Origin: VXRN01 sp963664365
GTDB lineage: Bacteria > Chloroflexota > Dehalococcoidia > Lucifugimonadales > UBA1123
DNA length: 64,000 nt
Direction of reading: 5' to 3'
Assembly: GCA_963664365.1 (NCBI GenBank)
Contig: OY761144.1
Location: 3,286,001-3,350,000, forward strand
The notes below the pieces were generated by a model. The model saw only the letters and a program-made list of their open reading frames with translations. It ran no database searches and was not told where the DNA came from. This document shows, one piece after another, positions 1 through 8,017 of this stretch (positions within the stretch are counted from its first letter, which is position 1; every line of letters begins with the position of its first letter). Both the position numbers and the translations under genes were made by a program.

Positions 1-438
1 ATCGACTGCGCGCCTACTGAGTCCATATTCACTCAAGCCGCATATCACGCCTCGCGATACATCCTCGTTCCCGTCAGACCTGAGTTCTTCGCGACCATCG
101 GTTTCCCGTTGCTCAATGATTCACTCAACGAGTTCAGAAGAAGTAATCGGGGACACCAGATCGACGTGATCGGTATTGTTGTCAACGATGCCACCTATCG
201 TGGCAACAACGATGGAGGACCAGAGAGACGAACGGCAATGATAGAGATTAGAGAGGAAGCAGCCAAGAATGGATGGCATATCTTTGATAACCAGATTAGT
301 TATTCGCGGGGCTTTCCCAAAATGATGAGAGGTAATTACAGCCATATCGGGAATGCTCAGTCTGAGATGAACCGGTTTGCTGACGAGTTTTTCGATATGG
401 CTGAGTTGAGTGGGCTCGGTCTTGGTACACTACCCTGA
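1..438 (+). CDS. ParA/Soj-family partition ATPase, C-terminal part
   Basis: The reading frame is open from the first base, so the N-terminus with the deviant Walker A lies outside the window. The visible part opens with IDCAPT, which fits the ParA Walker B/switch (DxxPT), then continues with an 'ILVPVRPEF' strand and a helix-rich C-terminal half ending at 438, the usual ParA order. ParA-family proteins are dimeric ATPases that segregate plasmids, chromosomes or protein cargo. The next gene starts 12 nt downstream on the same strand, so the two are probably one operon. No parS-like repeats were noticed nearby. It could equally be a ParA-like ATPase for a non-DNA cargo. Confidence 0.75.
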   Translation: MDCAPTESIFTQAAYHASRYILVPVRPEFFATIGFPLLNDSLNEFRRSNRGHQIDVIGIVVNDATYRGNNDGGPERRTAMIEIREEAAKNGWHIFDNQISYSRGFPKMMRGNYSHIGNAQSEMNRFADEFFDMAELSGLGLGTLP

Positions 439-450
439 GGGAGTTGGGTC

Positions 451-978
451 ATGGTCAAAGACAGTCTCAGTGATACGCTGCGCGCAATGGTTATGGAGTA
501 CGGATTCGAGCAGGTTGACGCATCGCTCAGGGAGATAGGCCCCCCCGGCAGGCCAAATCAGAAGGCCGAAGCGTCTAACGGGGGCACAGATACACGGGGC
601 ACTACTAGGAGAAAGTCCAAGCCCACAGCGCCACAGTACGTTGCCAAGATGGAGTTGCTGCCGGAGGTAGAGCCAACGGTGGTTGAACTTGCCGAAAGAT
701 TTCAGAGTAAGTCCTTCCTCCCCACATTTGGAGATATTGTCAACTTCTGTCGCCTGAATGGCATCGATGAACCTGCGTCTAAGTCTCGCGCAAACGCCAT
801 ACCCAGAGTCTTCAAGCTCTTAGTGTCAATGGAGCCCCAAGAGGTTCAGAGAATTCTTGACGAAGGAATGTTCTCAGGGCCATCTCGTCTGGGGCCAATC
901 GCGGATGCAATCCGTCGTAATGGCAGAGCTAGTGCCGTTGCCGGTTCGAGTGATTCTCTAGGCATAGATTCTCGATAA
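451..978 (+). CDS. Hypothetical protein downstream of ParA (175 aa)
   Basis: I do not recognise the family. The ATG at 451 is preceded by GAGGGAG at suitable spacing and lies 12 nt after the ParA stop, so it is probably translated from the same message. The protein has a short helical N-terminus, a low-complexity basic linker (about residues 30-60, rich in Gly, Thr, Arg and Lys), then a helical domain of about 100 residues. Partners encoded directly after ParA are often ParB-like DNA-binding or cargo-adaptor proteins, but no ParB nuclease-fold or clear HTH motif is visible. A partner role is inferred from position only. Confidence 0.6.
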   Translation: MVKDSLSDTLRAMVMEYGFEQVDASLREIGPPGRPNQKAEASNGGTDTRGTTRRKSKPTAPQYVAKMELLPEVEPTVVELAERFQSKSFLPTFGDIVNFCRLNGIDEPASKSRANAIPRVFKLLVSMEPQEVQRILDEGMFSGPSRLGPIADAIRRNGRASAVAGSSDSLGIDSR

Positions 979-980
979 CG

Positions 981-1781
981 TCACACCTTAGAATACTCCG
1001 GCGCCGCGATCTGGGTTCCGTCCGAGAGGTCCGACACCTCGAAGTCGCCGAACATGATCGGCGCCTCTTTCTGGAGGATTTCGAGTACCTGCAAGGCGAG
1101 CGAGCGTATCTCCCAGTCGGCGAACGGCGCGGCGCGCATCTCTATGAAGTGTCTCCACGCCCTGACGTTTCCAGTGACGAATATCTTGGTCTCCGTGGCG
1201 TTCGGCAGCGCCGCGCGCGCCGCCTGCCGGATCGCCTTGCGGCGGTCGGTATTGCGCTCGAATCTCTCCCTCGGAAGCGCCGACTCCAGTTCAGCCACCA
1301 GCCTAACGTAACTCTCCGACGCCGACTCCATCGCGTCCTTCAGGATGCCGCGCGCCTCGTCCGCGCCTACGTCGTCGCCTGCCAGCGCGGGCGGCAGGAC
1401 GAATGATCCCTCGGTCTCGTCCACGTATCGCTGCGACCGCTGGCTGTATGCGAATCCTGCCCTGTGCCTGACTAGCTCGTGCGTCAGGCTCCGGGAAACA
1501 CCCGTGAACACGAACCCGTAGTTGACGTGCTCGAACACCGAGCCGTCCTTCGAGCTGAGCAAGTTGTGTATGAAATCCGATATATCCCGCCTTCCGCGTC
1601 CGAAGCTCATGTAGCACAGCCGCGCCGACACCTCTATGATCGCGTTGGAGTCGTCCGCGCCGGCCCTGATGCTGTCGGGGATCGGTGGAAGACCCTCGTC
1701 TGAGAGAAAAGCTGCTATCTGCTCCCAATCCACCGCGGGTCTGCTGACCAGGTACACCCTGGCTCCGGAACTGTATTTCAT
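981..1781 (-). CDS. thyX: Flavin-dependent thymidylate synthase ThyX
   Basis: ThyX methylates dUMP to dTMP using methylene-tetrahydrofolate, FAD and NADPH in the cytoplasm. The 266-residue protein carries the family signature around residues 105-119 (RHRAGFAYSQRSQRY), a variant of the RHRx7S motif that binds FAD and dUMP, followed by an acidic mid-region and the 'ALPNATETKIFVTGNVRAW' block typical of ThyX, with substrate-binding Arg and Asn residues. Length is normal for the family. The start overlaps the aroE stop by 4 nt (ATGA), so translation is probably coupled to aroE. No ThyA is visible in the window. Confidence 0.93.
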   Translation of the reverse strand: MKYSSGARVYLVSRPAVDWEQIAAFLSDEGLPPIPDSIRAGADDSNAIIEVSARLCYMSFGRGRRDISDFIHNLLSSKDGSVFEHVNYGFVFTGVSRSLTHELVRHRAGFAYSQRSQRYVDETEGSFVLPPALAGDDVGADEARGILKDAMESASESYVRLVAELESALPRERFERNTDRRKAIRQAARAALPNATETKIFVTGNVRAWRHFIEMRAAPFADWEIRSLALQVLEILQKEAPIMFGDFEVSDLSDGTQIAAPEYSKV

Positions 1782-2656
1782 CTGTCGAAGTCCTTTGGGG
1801 GATTATTCATGTTGTTCAGAGCTTGGCGCGCCGCCTCGAACATCGCCGTCGTGGAGGCGGGCAGTCCAGTCCACCGGCGGAACGAGGCCGCCCCTTGGTA
1901 AACCAGCATCGGGAGGCCGCCGACTACTTCCGCTCCTCGAGCGCGCGCAGTCTTCAGCAAAGGCGTATCCGCGGGGTTATAGACCATGTCGTACACCACT
2001 ACTCCGGGCCTGATGAATTCGGGCGGGATCGGAGACGCTCCCTCGGACGGGCCGTGCAGCATCCCTACCGACGTGGAGTTGACGATCAGATGCGCTTCCA
2101 AGCAGCGTTCAAGCAGTCCGTCGTCATCCAGCGCGATTGCGCGCGCTTCCAGTCCCATCCGACGTACCTCGTCGGCAAGCGTTCGCGCTCGTTCCAACGT
2201 GCGGTTGGCAATCGTCAACGACCGAGCGCCCTCCATCGCCAGCGCGTAGGCCGCCGCGCGCGCAGCGCCCCCGGCGCCGATTAGCGCGGCGTCCAGACCC
2301 GAAAGAGTGAGACCCGCCTCATCCTTGAGCGAGTCTATGAACCCTGCGGCATCCGTGTTCGACCCCAGCAGTCGGCCCCCGTCGTTCACGATGGTATTGA
2401 CCGCGCCGATCCTGGTCGCCAGCTCGTCGATCTCGTCCAGATGCTCCATCACCGCCCGCTTGTGCGGCGCCGTGACGTTCGCGCCCAGGTATTTATCCCC
2501 TCTGAGCTTGGCCACGCCGCGCGCGAGCGCGTTGGGCGGTGTGTCCCACGCCTCATAGACGGCGTCGATACCCGCGTGGTCGAACGCCGCCCGGTGCATC
2601 GCGGGCGATATCGAATGAGTAATCGGGTACCCGAAGATACCGGCTTTGAGGGTCAT
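1778..2656 (-). CDS. aroE: Shikimate dehydrogenase AroE
   Basis: AroE reduces 3-dehydroshikimate to shikimate with NADPH, step 4 of the chorismate pathway. Visible features in order: the shikimate-binding SxS (Ser15, Ser17 in ITHSISPAM), the catalytic Lys66 in NVTAPHK, Asp102 in SNTDAAGF, and the Rossmann loop GAGGAARAA near residues 127-135. The 292-aa length is normal. It is the first gene of a two-gene minus-strand unit with thyX, whose start overlaps this stop. About 216 nt of non-coding sequence separates it from the divergent VTT gene; I see no clear promoter there. Confidence 0.94.
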   Translation of the reverse strand: MTLKAGIFGYPITHSISPAMHRAAFDHAGIDAVYEAWDTPPNALARGVAKLRGDKYLGANVTAPHKRAVMEHLDEIDELATRIGAVNTIVNDGGRLLGSNTDAAGFIDSLKDEAGLTLSGLDAALIGAGGAARAAAYALAMEGARSLTIANRTLERARTLADEVRRMGLEARAIALDDDGLLERCLEAHLIVNSTSVGMLHGPSEGASPIPPEFIRPGVVVYDMVYNPADTPLLKTARARGAEVVGGLPMLVYQGAASFRRWTGLPASTTAMFEAARQALNNMNNPPKDFDR

Positions 2657-2872
2657 TGGCGCGTTGTCCTGCTCTGAGCCCCGAGTATATCAGGAAAGGC
2701 TGTGAGGGGGCTTGCCGAGGTTCATGAAATCCCGTTCTAGTACGAAAGCACGAGGAGGGGCGTAGCCCGAATGTCGTCGAATCCTGACCCCATTTACCGA
2801 TGAAAGTATTAGACAAGTACGGTACTTTGGTAGTACGGGGGCAGCAGTTCAGATTCTTGAGAAGGACGCGAA

Positions 2873-3502
2873 TTGAGTACCTCCGTTGAAAACAGACAGG
2901 CGTACGCCCTGCTTCAGGACTACCCTCTCTCCCGCCCGTCGCTGCCGACCCTCGCCGAAAGGGCGCCGCGCATGGTGGCCCTCCAGCTTGCCGCCATGGC
3001 GGCGAGTTCCGTCGCGCTGGCCTACCTGATGATCAGGTTCAGCACCGTCCTCGAATCGCTCGGCTCTTGGGGATACGTCGGAGTCGCCGCCGCCGAGTTC
3101 AGCAACAGCGCGATGATCATCGTGCCCACACCCGCGTTGGCCTATACCTTCGCCATGGGAGCGGTCCTCAACCCCTTCATCCTCGGGATCGTCGGCGGGA
3201 CGTTCGCCACCCTCGGAGAGTTCGTGGGCTATGCCCTAGGACGCAGAGGCGCGGTCTTGCTGCCCGACCGCCCAATGATCCATCGTCTGACCAGATGGAC
3301 AGACCGCTGGGGCGCTGTCGTCCTGTTCTGCTCCGCTGCCCTTCCAGTGCCGTTCGACGTCGCCGGAATCTGGGCGGGGACCGTACGATACCCCATTGAG
3401 CGCTTCGCTCTGCTCGTATGGGCCGGCAAGACGCTCAAGATCACCCTTGTCGCCCTAGCCGGGTACTACGGGGTCGAGATGCTGGTAAGGCTCTTCGGCT
3501 AG
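2873..3502 (+). CDS. VTT/DedA-like (SNARE-associated) membrane protein
   Basis: A 209-aa integral membrane protein. Hydrophobic segments are seen at about residues 36-55, 65-85, 92-130, 150-170 and 180-205. The central GIVGGTFATLGEFVGYALGR stretch matches the VTT/DedA core, in which Gly-rich re-entrant helices and an 'E..GY..GR' motif recur. Family members are implicated in lipid scrambling or membrane homeostasis; the substrate here is unknown. The start is TTG at 2873 with GAAGGACG upstream. Its 3' end overlaps the convergent DUF4276 gene by 4 nt. Confidence 0.75.
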   Translation: MSTSVENRQAYALLQDYPLSRPSLPTLAERAPRMVALQLAAMAASSVALAYLMIRFSTVLESLGSWGYVGVAAAEFSNSAMIIVPTPALAYTFAMGAVLNPFILGIVGGTFATLGEFVGYALGRRGAVLLPDRPMIHRLTRWTDRWGAVVLFCSAALPVPFDVAGIWAGTVRYPIERFALLVWAGKTLKITLVALAGYYGVEMLVRLFG

Positions 3503-4185
3503 GGGCTTGCGGCCGCTCGATTCCCTTCGAGACTGATGCCTGCAAGATTTCTCACGCCATCTCTAAACACTTGAAAGCTCGTTGACCGGTTGCTGTCAAT
3601 GTCCATGTGGGGAGTTATTGTCGCGGCCCAATCGCATTTCGCTTCTCCTATATCCGGGTACCCCAGTTTCTTGAGCCTTGTGGACCCACCTGCATGGATA
3701 GCGTCCGCAAGAGTTTCCCACGTGCCGCATACACTGTCCTGCACGTAATCATCCAGAACTGAATCTTTCGCATTGGGATAGGCCACCTTTATAGCGTCAC
3801 GGTCTCCCAAGAGCCATGCTTCGCCTTCCTCGATGGCTATTCTGAACAAGGTCCTCGGAGCCGGATCGCACGCAGTAAGAATATCAAGCAACTCACGCTT
3901 GAACTCCATGCAGTCCCTGTCGTCTAAGTCCACTACCACGATGACCGCAGATGAAACCTGGAGACTCTTTCCATATCCTTGCAATATCCTTGGCAATTGG
4001 TCCAAGAGTATCCGATGCTCCGGCGACGTTACACCACGCAGGTCCCTAGGTACGCGACCAATACCCTTGTACGGGAACATCCTCCATGAGTGTTCGGTGT
4101 GGTTTTCGCCAAGAATCTTACCGAGAATGACTTCGAGCGCAATGCTTCCCGACTTATCTTCGACCAAGACTTCGAAATGCACCAT
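3499..4185 (-). CDS. DUF4276-like TOPRIM protein
   Basis: A 228-aa protein with the acidic pattern of TOPRIM nuclease domains: Glu9-Asp10 after the first strand (FEVLVEDKSG), an Asp cluster in VVVDLDDRDC near residues 85-94, and an IEEGEAWLLGD segment near residues 118-128. This arrangement fits the DUF4276/OLD-type TOPRIM group. The start ATG directly abuts the stop of the upstream ATPase (TAGATG), so the two form a translationally linked pair. Paired AAA-ATPase and TOPRIM genes are known from OLD-, Gabija- and PARIS-type anti-phage systems. A defence role is inferred from that architecture. Confidence 0.7.
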   Translation of the reverse strand: MVHFEVLVEDKSGSIALEVILGKILGENHTEHSWRMFPYKGIGRVPRDLRGVTSPEHRILLDQLPRILQGYGKSLQVSSAVIVVVDLDDRDCMEFKRELLDILTACDPAPRTLFRIAIEEGEAWLLGDRDAIKVAYPNAKDSVLDDYVQDSVCGTWETLADAIHAGGSTRLKKLGYPDIGEAKCDWAATITPHMDIDSNRSTSFQVFRDGVRNLAGISLEGNRAAASP

Positions 4186-5481
4186 CTATCTCCGATCAAG
4201 ATAGTCGCTGTACCAGAGACCGCCCAGCGGCAGACCCTCATCCACCATCGCTTTGACAATTCTGTCATCACTGGCTCTGCGGATGGTTGAGAAGCCGTCA
4301 ACCCCCTTCTCCAGCACCCATGTCTCATCGGGCTTGAGCGCGTCAACGAAATAAGGCTGATGCGTCGTGACGAAAATCTGGGGCGCGCCTCTTCTCCCAG
4401 TGGCGTGCGCGTGGAATTCGGTGGCCAAGACCTCCAGCAGTTTGTGGTAGAGGCCGTTCTCAGGTTCTTCGATGCATATGAACGGCGGGGGCTGCGGATC
4501 TTCCAACATGAGCATGTAGGCGAAGACCTTCAACGTGCCATCCGACATTTGCTGAGCGTAGAAGGGATCGTCAAAGCCTCTGTCGTTGAAGCGGAGAAGC
4601 AGCCGACCGTCCGGGCTGCGTTCCGTATCAATGCGGTCAATACCGGGAATCTTCTCGGCAATCCCACTTAGGATGCGTTCGAATCTGTCTGGATGTTCGC
4701 GCTCCATGAACTGAACGACGTTGCCAAGATTGTCACCGTGAACATTCAGCCGCCGCTGGGGACCGGCCAAAGGCAGGCTGCGAGCGGCATCTGGCGTAAA
4801 GTAGCTCAAGTACCAGCCTTCGACAAACTGCCGAAAAGACGATATTCTCGGGTGTTGCTTCAGTGTGCCGAGAGTTGCTATTCCTAGCCTGCGTTTATCT
4901 TGGAGCTCGATGACCTCTGTTTCTGCGCTTTCCTCGTCTCCCGACCCAGACTGGAGCAGTTCTACTAGTCCGCGAAAGTTGAGTTGTCTCAACTGGTCTT
5001 CATCAACCTGTTTTCCTTGCGCTTCTCCTCTCCATACCACTCCCGCCCCATCATTCAGAATCAAAAACGAGAATGGCCGGCCGCGGCTTTGCCCTCCACG
5101 TCGCTGGCGAAGCCGTTCACGCAATACGTAGGGCCGACCGGAACTGTCTTTGTCAATCTCAAATTCGTATGTGATAGGCCGCGCCCGCACCTCTTCTCTG
5201 TAATAGACCTCAAATGCAATTGGAGCCTCACTCCCTTGGGAACGGATTCGGTCGAATCCGCCGCGCCCACGAGTGTCACAGGCCTCTTCGACGCCGACCT
5301 TCAGACAATCCGCAACAAAACCAAAGGCGTCGAACAAAGAGCTCTTGCCAACCCCGTTTTTCCCAATCACCGCTGTCATTGAAGTCAACGGTTCATATTC
5401 CTGCGTATTCCACAGCTTCCCAAGCGTCACATCTTCAAACACTCGGTAGTTTCTGACCCTGATGCCCTCGATTTTTGCCAT
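4186..5481 (-). CDS. OLD/RecF-like AAA (ABC-type) ATPase
   Basis: A 431-aa soluble ATPase of the AAA_15/AAA_21 group. The N-terminus IEGIRVRNYRVFEDVTL is the usual first strand, followed by Walker A GKNGVGKSS (about 40-48), an insertion region, an ABC-type signature region (QQMSDGTLKVFAYMLML), Walker B FICIEEPENGLYH and an H-loop in VTTHQPYFVDAL. The conserved Glu after Walker B suggests active hydrolysis. It is the first gene of a two-gene unit with a TOPRIM partner starting immediately after its stop. A dyad symmetric element lies upstream (5513-5540). It is the likely sensor or motor of a nuclease-type defence pair; a repair role is the alternative. Confidence 0.8.
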   Translation of the reverse strand: MAKIEGIRVRNYRVFEDVTLGKLWNTQEYEPLTSMTAVIGKNGVGKSSLFDAFGFVADCLKVGVEEACDTRGRGGFDRIRSQGSEAPIAFEVYYREEVRARPITYEFEIDKDSSGRPYVLRERLRQRRGGQSRGRPFSFLILNDGAGVVWRGEAQGKQVDEDQLRQLNFRGLVELLQSGSGDEESAETEVIELQDKRRLGIATLGTLKQHPRISSFRQFVEGWYLSYFTPDAARSLPLAGPQRRLNVHGDNLGNVVQFMEREHPDRFERILSGIAEKIPGIDRIDTERSPDGRLLLRFNDRGFDDPFYAQQMSDGTLKVFAYMLMLEDPQPPPFICIEEPENGLYHKLLEVLATEFHAHATGRRGAPQIFVTTHQPYFVDALKPDETWVLEKGVDGFSTIRRASDDRIVKAMVDEGLPLGGLWYSDYLDRR

Positions 5482-5512
5482 GGGTCCGCATCCTTTGGGA
5501 CTCTGACTATTT

Positions 5513-5540
5513 GCTAAGTGTAGCCATGCTACATCATAGC
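5513..5540. promoter_or_regulatory. Dyad-symmetric element upstream of ATPase/TOPRIM pair
   Basis: TGTAGC-CAT-GCTACA forms a perfect inner inverted repeat, flanked by outer GCTA...TAGC arms with slightly unequal spacing. It lies about 32-59 nt upstream of the ATPase start and between divergent genes. This fits a repressor operator but could also be a small hairpin without function. Confidence 0.35.
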
Positions 5541-5654
5541 TTAAAGGAAATCGGGCTGCGCCACCTCCCTCTACGGCTTTACACGCGCGCGCGCTTCATA
5601 TAGCATGGGGCAACCGCACCAAGGCGCGTTGCTTCCCAGAGGAGGGGTGGCACA

Positions 5655-6266
5655 ATGTCCGATTACCAGTCGCTGCTCGCCCGAATCTCCGGCTGTACCA
5701 AATGCACGCTTTCACAGGGCCGGAACAAGACCGTGCCGGGCGACGGCGCCCTCGACGCCGACATCATGTTCATCGGCGAAGGCCCCGGTTTTCACGAAGA
5801 CCGCCAGGGCCTGCCGTTCGTGGGACAGGCGGGCAACCTGCTGAACGAGATGCTCGCGCTCATCGGACTGGCGCGCGGCGACGTGTACATCACGAACATG
5901 ATCAAGTGCCGTCCGCCCAACAACCGCGACCCGTTTCCCGTCGAGATAAGCTCATGCGGCCCATACCTCGACGAGCAGATCGAGATGATCGACCCCAAGG
6001 TGATAGTCACCCTCGGACGGTTCTCGTTTTCCAAGTTCTTTCCGGGCGAAGCGATCGGCAAGGCAAGGGGCAAGCCGCGAAATTGGAACGGCCTGGTGGT
6101 GTACCCGATGTACCACCCGGCGGCCGCGCTGCGCAACCCACGCCTGAGGAGCGCGCTGGAAAGCGATTTCTCGACGCTCCCCGACCTGATCCGACAGGTC
6201 AACGAGCGCCAGGTCTTGGGTGAAGAGCCCGAGCAGGACCCCGCCAACCAACTTTCGATGTTCTAA
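5655..6266 (+). CDS. Type 4 uracil-DNA glycosylase (4Fe-4S)
   Basis: Removes uracil from DNA to start base-excision repair. The 203-aa protein has four Cys ligands in the family-4 pattern (C14, C17, C85, C101), the catalytic GEGPGFHEDRQGLPFVGQAG block (about 41-60), and the downstream YHPAAALRNP motif near residues 154-163 that contacts DNA. The iron-sulfur cluster is typical of family 4 enzymes in thermophiles and many bacteria. The start ATG at 5655 follows a GAGG-containing ribosome site. RNase J starts 8 nt after the stop, so they likely share a transcript. Confidence 0.92.
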   Translation: MSDYQSLLARISGCTKCTLSQGRNKTVPGDGALDADIMFIGEGPGFHEDRQGLPFVGQAGNLLNEMLALIGLARGDVYITNMIKCRPPNNRDPFPVEISSCGPYLDEQIEMIDPKVIVTLGRFSFSKFFPGEAIGKARGKPRNWNGLVVYPMYHPAAALRNPRLRSALESDFSTLPDLIRQVNERQVLGEEPEQDPANQLSMF

Positions 6267-6274
6267 CAGGCCAC

Positions 6275-7936
6275 ATGCCCAGCACACCACTTCGAGTCAT
6301 TCCGCTAGGCGGACTCGGCGAAATCGGACAGAACATGATGGCCGTCGAGTACGGCGACGACCTCGTCGTCATCGACGCCGGAGTCCTCTTTCTGGAGGAG
6401 GACCTGCCCGGAATAGACTTCGCCGTCCCGGACTTCGCCTACCTGCGAGAAAACCGCTCGCGGCTCCGCGCCGTCCTGATAACGCACGGCCACGAAGACC
6501 ACATCGGAGCGCTGCCATACCTTCTCGCCGAGATGAACGTCCCTGTCTATTCATCCAGGCTGACCAACGGACTGATCTCCGTCAAGCTGCGCGAGCGCAA
6601 GCTGCTCCGCGACGCGGAACTCAACGTCGTGGAGCCGAACACTCAGTTCAGGGTCAGCCCCCACTTCCAGGCGCAGTTCTTCAGGGTCTGCCACTCCATC
6701 CCCGACGCCATGGGCATCGCCATAACCACCCCGCTTGGCGTGATCGTCCATACCGGCGACTTCAAGATCGACCACACTCCGGCGGACGGCAAGCCCACGG
6801 ACTTCACCCCCCTGAGCCGGATAGTCAACGACGGCGCGCTGCTGCTGTTCTCCGACTCGACTTACGCCGAGGTCGAAGGGTACACGGCGTCCGAGCAGGT
6901 CGTCGGCGAAGCGCTGGACCGCGCCATAGGCGACGCCGCCGGCAGGGTCATGATAGCCACCTTCGCCTCCCTCATATCCAGAATACAGCAGATCATCAAC
7001 GCCGCCGTCAAGTATGACCGCAAGGTAACCGTCGTCGGCCGGAGCATGATAAACAACGTCAACATGGCCCTGAACATGGGATACCTCGACGCGCCGCCGG
7101 ACACGGTTATCCCGATGTCCAAGGCCAGAGACCTCCCCTTGGAAAAGACGGTCATCGTCGCCACCGGAAGCCAGGGAGAGCCGACTTCCGCCCTCGTCCG
7201 AATCGCCAACAACTCCCACCAAGACATCGAGATCGTGCCCGGCGATACCGTTGTCATATCCGCATCCCCCATTCCGGGCAACGAGACGGTCGTCGCCAAG
7301 ACGGTGGATAACCTGCTCAGGCAGGGCGCGTCCGTCCTTTACAGCCGCGTGTCGCTCGTACACGTACACGGACACGCCGCCCGTGAAGAGCTCAAGATGA
7401 TGCTCAGCATCGTCAAGCCCAGATACTTCGTCCCGGTGCATGGCGAGTACCGTCACCTCGTCCAGCACGCCTCCATCGCCTCCGACATGGGGGTTCCGAG
7501 CTCGCGCATCTTCGTCCTCGAAGATGGCGACGTTCTTGAGTTGGACGAGCGGAGCGGCGAAGTCGTCGACCGGGTCCAAGCCGGGCACGTCTTCGTGGAC
7601 GGCAGGCGCCTCTGGAAGGTGGACAGCCAAATACTCAGTGAGAGAAAGAGCCTCGCGGCGGCAGGCGTGGTGACGGTCACGGTAACTCTGAGCGCCCTGA
7701 CCGGCCTTCCGATTGCGGAGCCTTCGATCACCTCTTCCGGCTTCATGGATTCGGAAGACTCTCATATTTTGTTCAAAAATGCTTCAAAAGAAGTTTCAAC
7801 CGCGCTAGAACGAATCGCGCCGAAGCGCCTAACATTGGAAGAGGTGAAGTCCAGCCTGAACAAGTCGGTCAAAGACTTCCTCTACCGCGAGACGCGGCGT
7901 CGTCCGACGGTTCTCACGGTTATCGAGAGCGTATGA
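6275..7936 (+). CDS. rnj: Ribonuclease J
   Basis: A 553-aa metallo-beta-lactamase/beta-CASP nuclease that acts in mRNA decay and rRNA maturation with 5'-3' exo and endo activity. The N-terminus has LGGLGEIGQNM, the metal motif HGHEDH at about residues 71-76, HTGDFKID near 159, and the beta-CASP motifs STYAEVEGYT, ATFASLISRIQQ and GSQGEPTSAL. The VHVHGHAAREELK and VPVHGEYRHL motifs follow, then a C-terminal RNase J domain. Length and order are standard. Immediately downstream of the uracil-DNA glycosylase gene. Confidence 0.95.
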   Translation: MPSTPLRVIPLGGLGEIGQNMMAVEYGDDLVVIDAGVLFLEEDLPGIDFAVPDFAYLRENRSRLRAVLITHGHEDHIGALPYLLAEMNVPVYSSRLTNGLISVKLRERKLLRDAELNVVEPNTQFRVSPHFQAQFFRVCHSIPDAMGIAITTPLGVIVHTGDFKIDHTPADGKPTDFTPLSRIVNDGALLLFSDSTYAEVEGYTASEQVVGEALDRAIGDAAGRVMIATFASLISRIQQIINAAVKYDRKVTVVGRSMINNVNMALNMGYLDAPPDTVIPMSKARDLPLEKTVIVATGSQGEPTSALVRIANNSHQDIEIVPGDTVVISASPIPGNETVVAKTVDNLLRQGASVLYSRVSLVHVHGHAAREELKMMLSIVKPRYFVPVHGEYRHLVQHASIASDMGVPSSRIFVLEDGDVLELDERSGEVVDRVQAGHVFVDGRRLWKVDSQILSERKSLAAAGVVTVTVTLSALTGLPIAEPSITSSGFMDSEDSHILFKNASKEVSTALERIAPKRLTLEEVKSSLNKSVKDFLYRETRRRPTVLTVIESV

Positions 7937-8017
7937 CCCCGTCTTGAGACACTCGCTGGACTCCGGGACGGGGACGATGATCCGGTCCTGTACATCCAGT
8001 CGAGAGGGTACGGCAAT

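Noticed and set aside
1..980. Chromosomal parABS locus or replication origin
   Set aside because: No ParB, parS repeats, DnaA boxes or dnaA/dnaN genes are visible. Only a ParA tail and an unknown partner are present.
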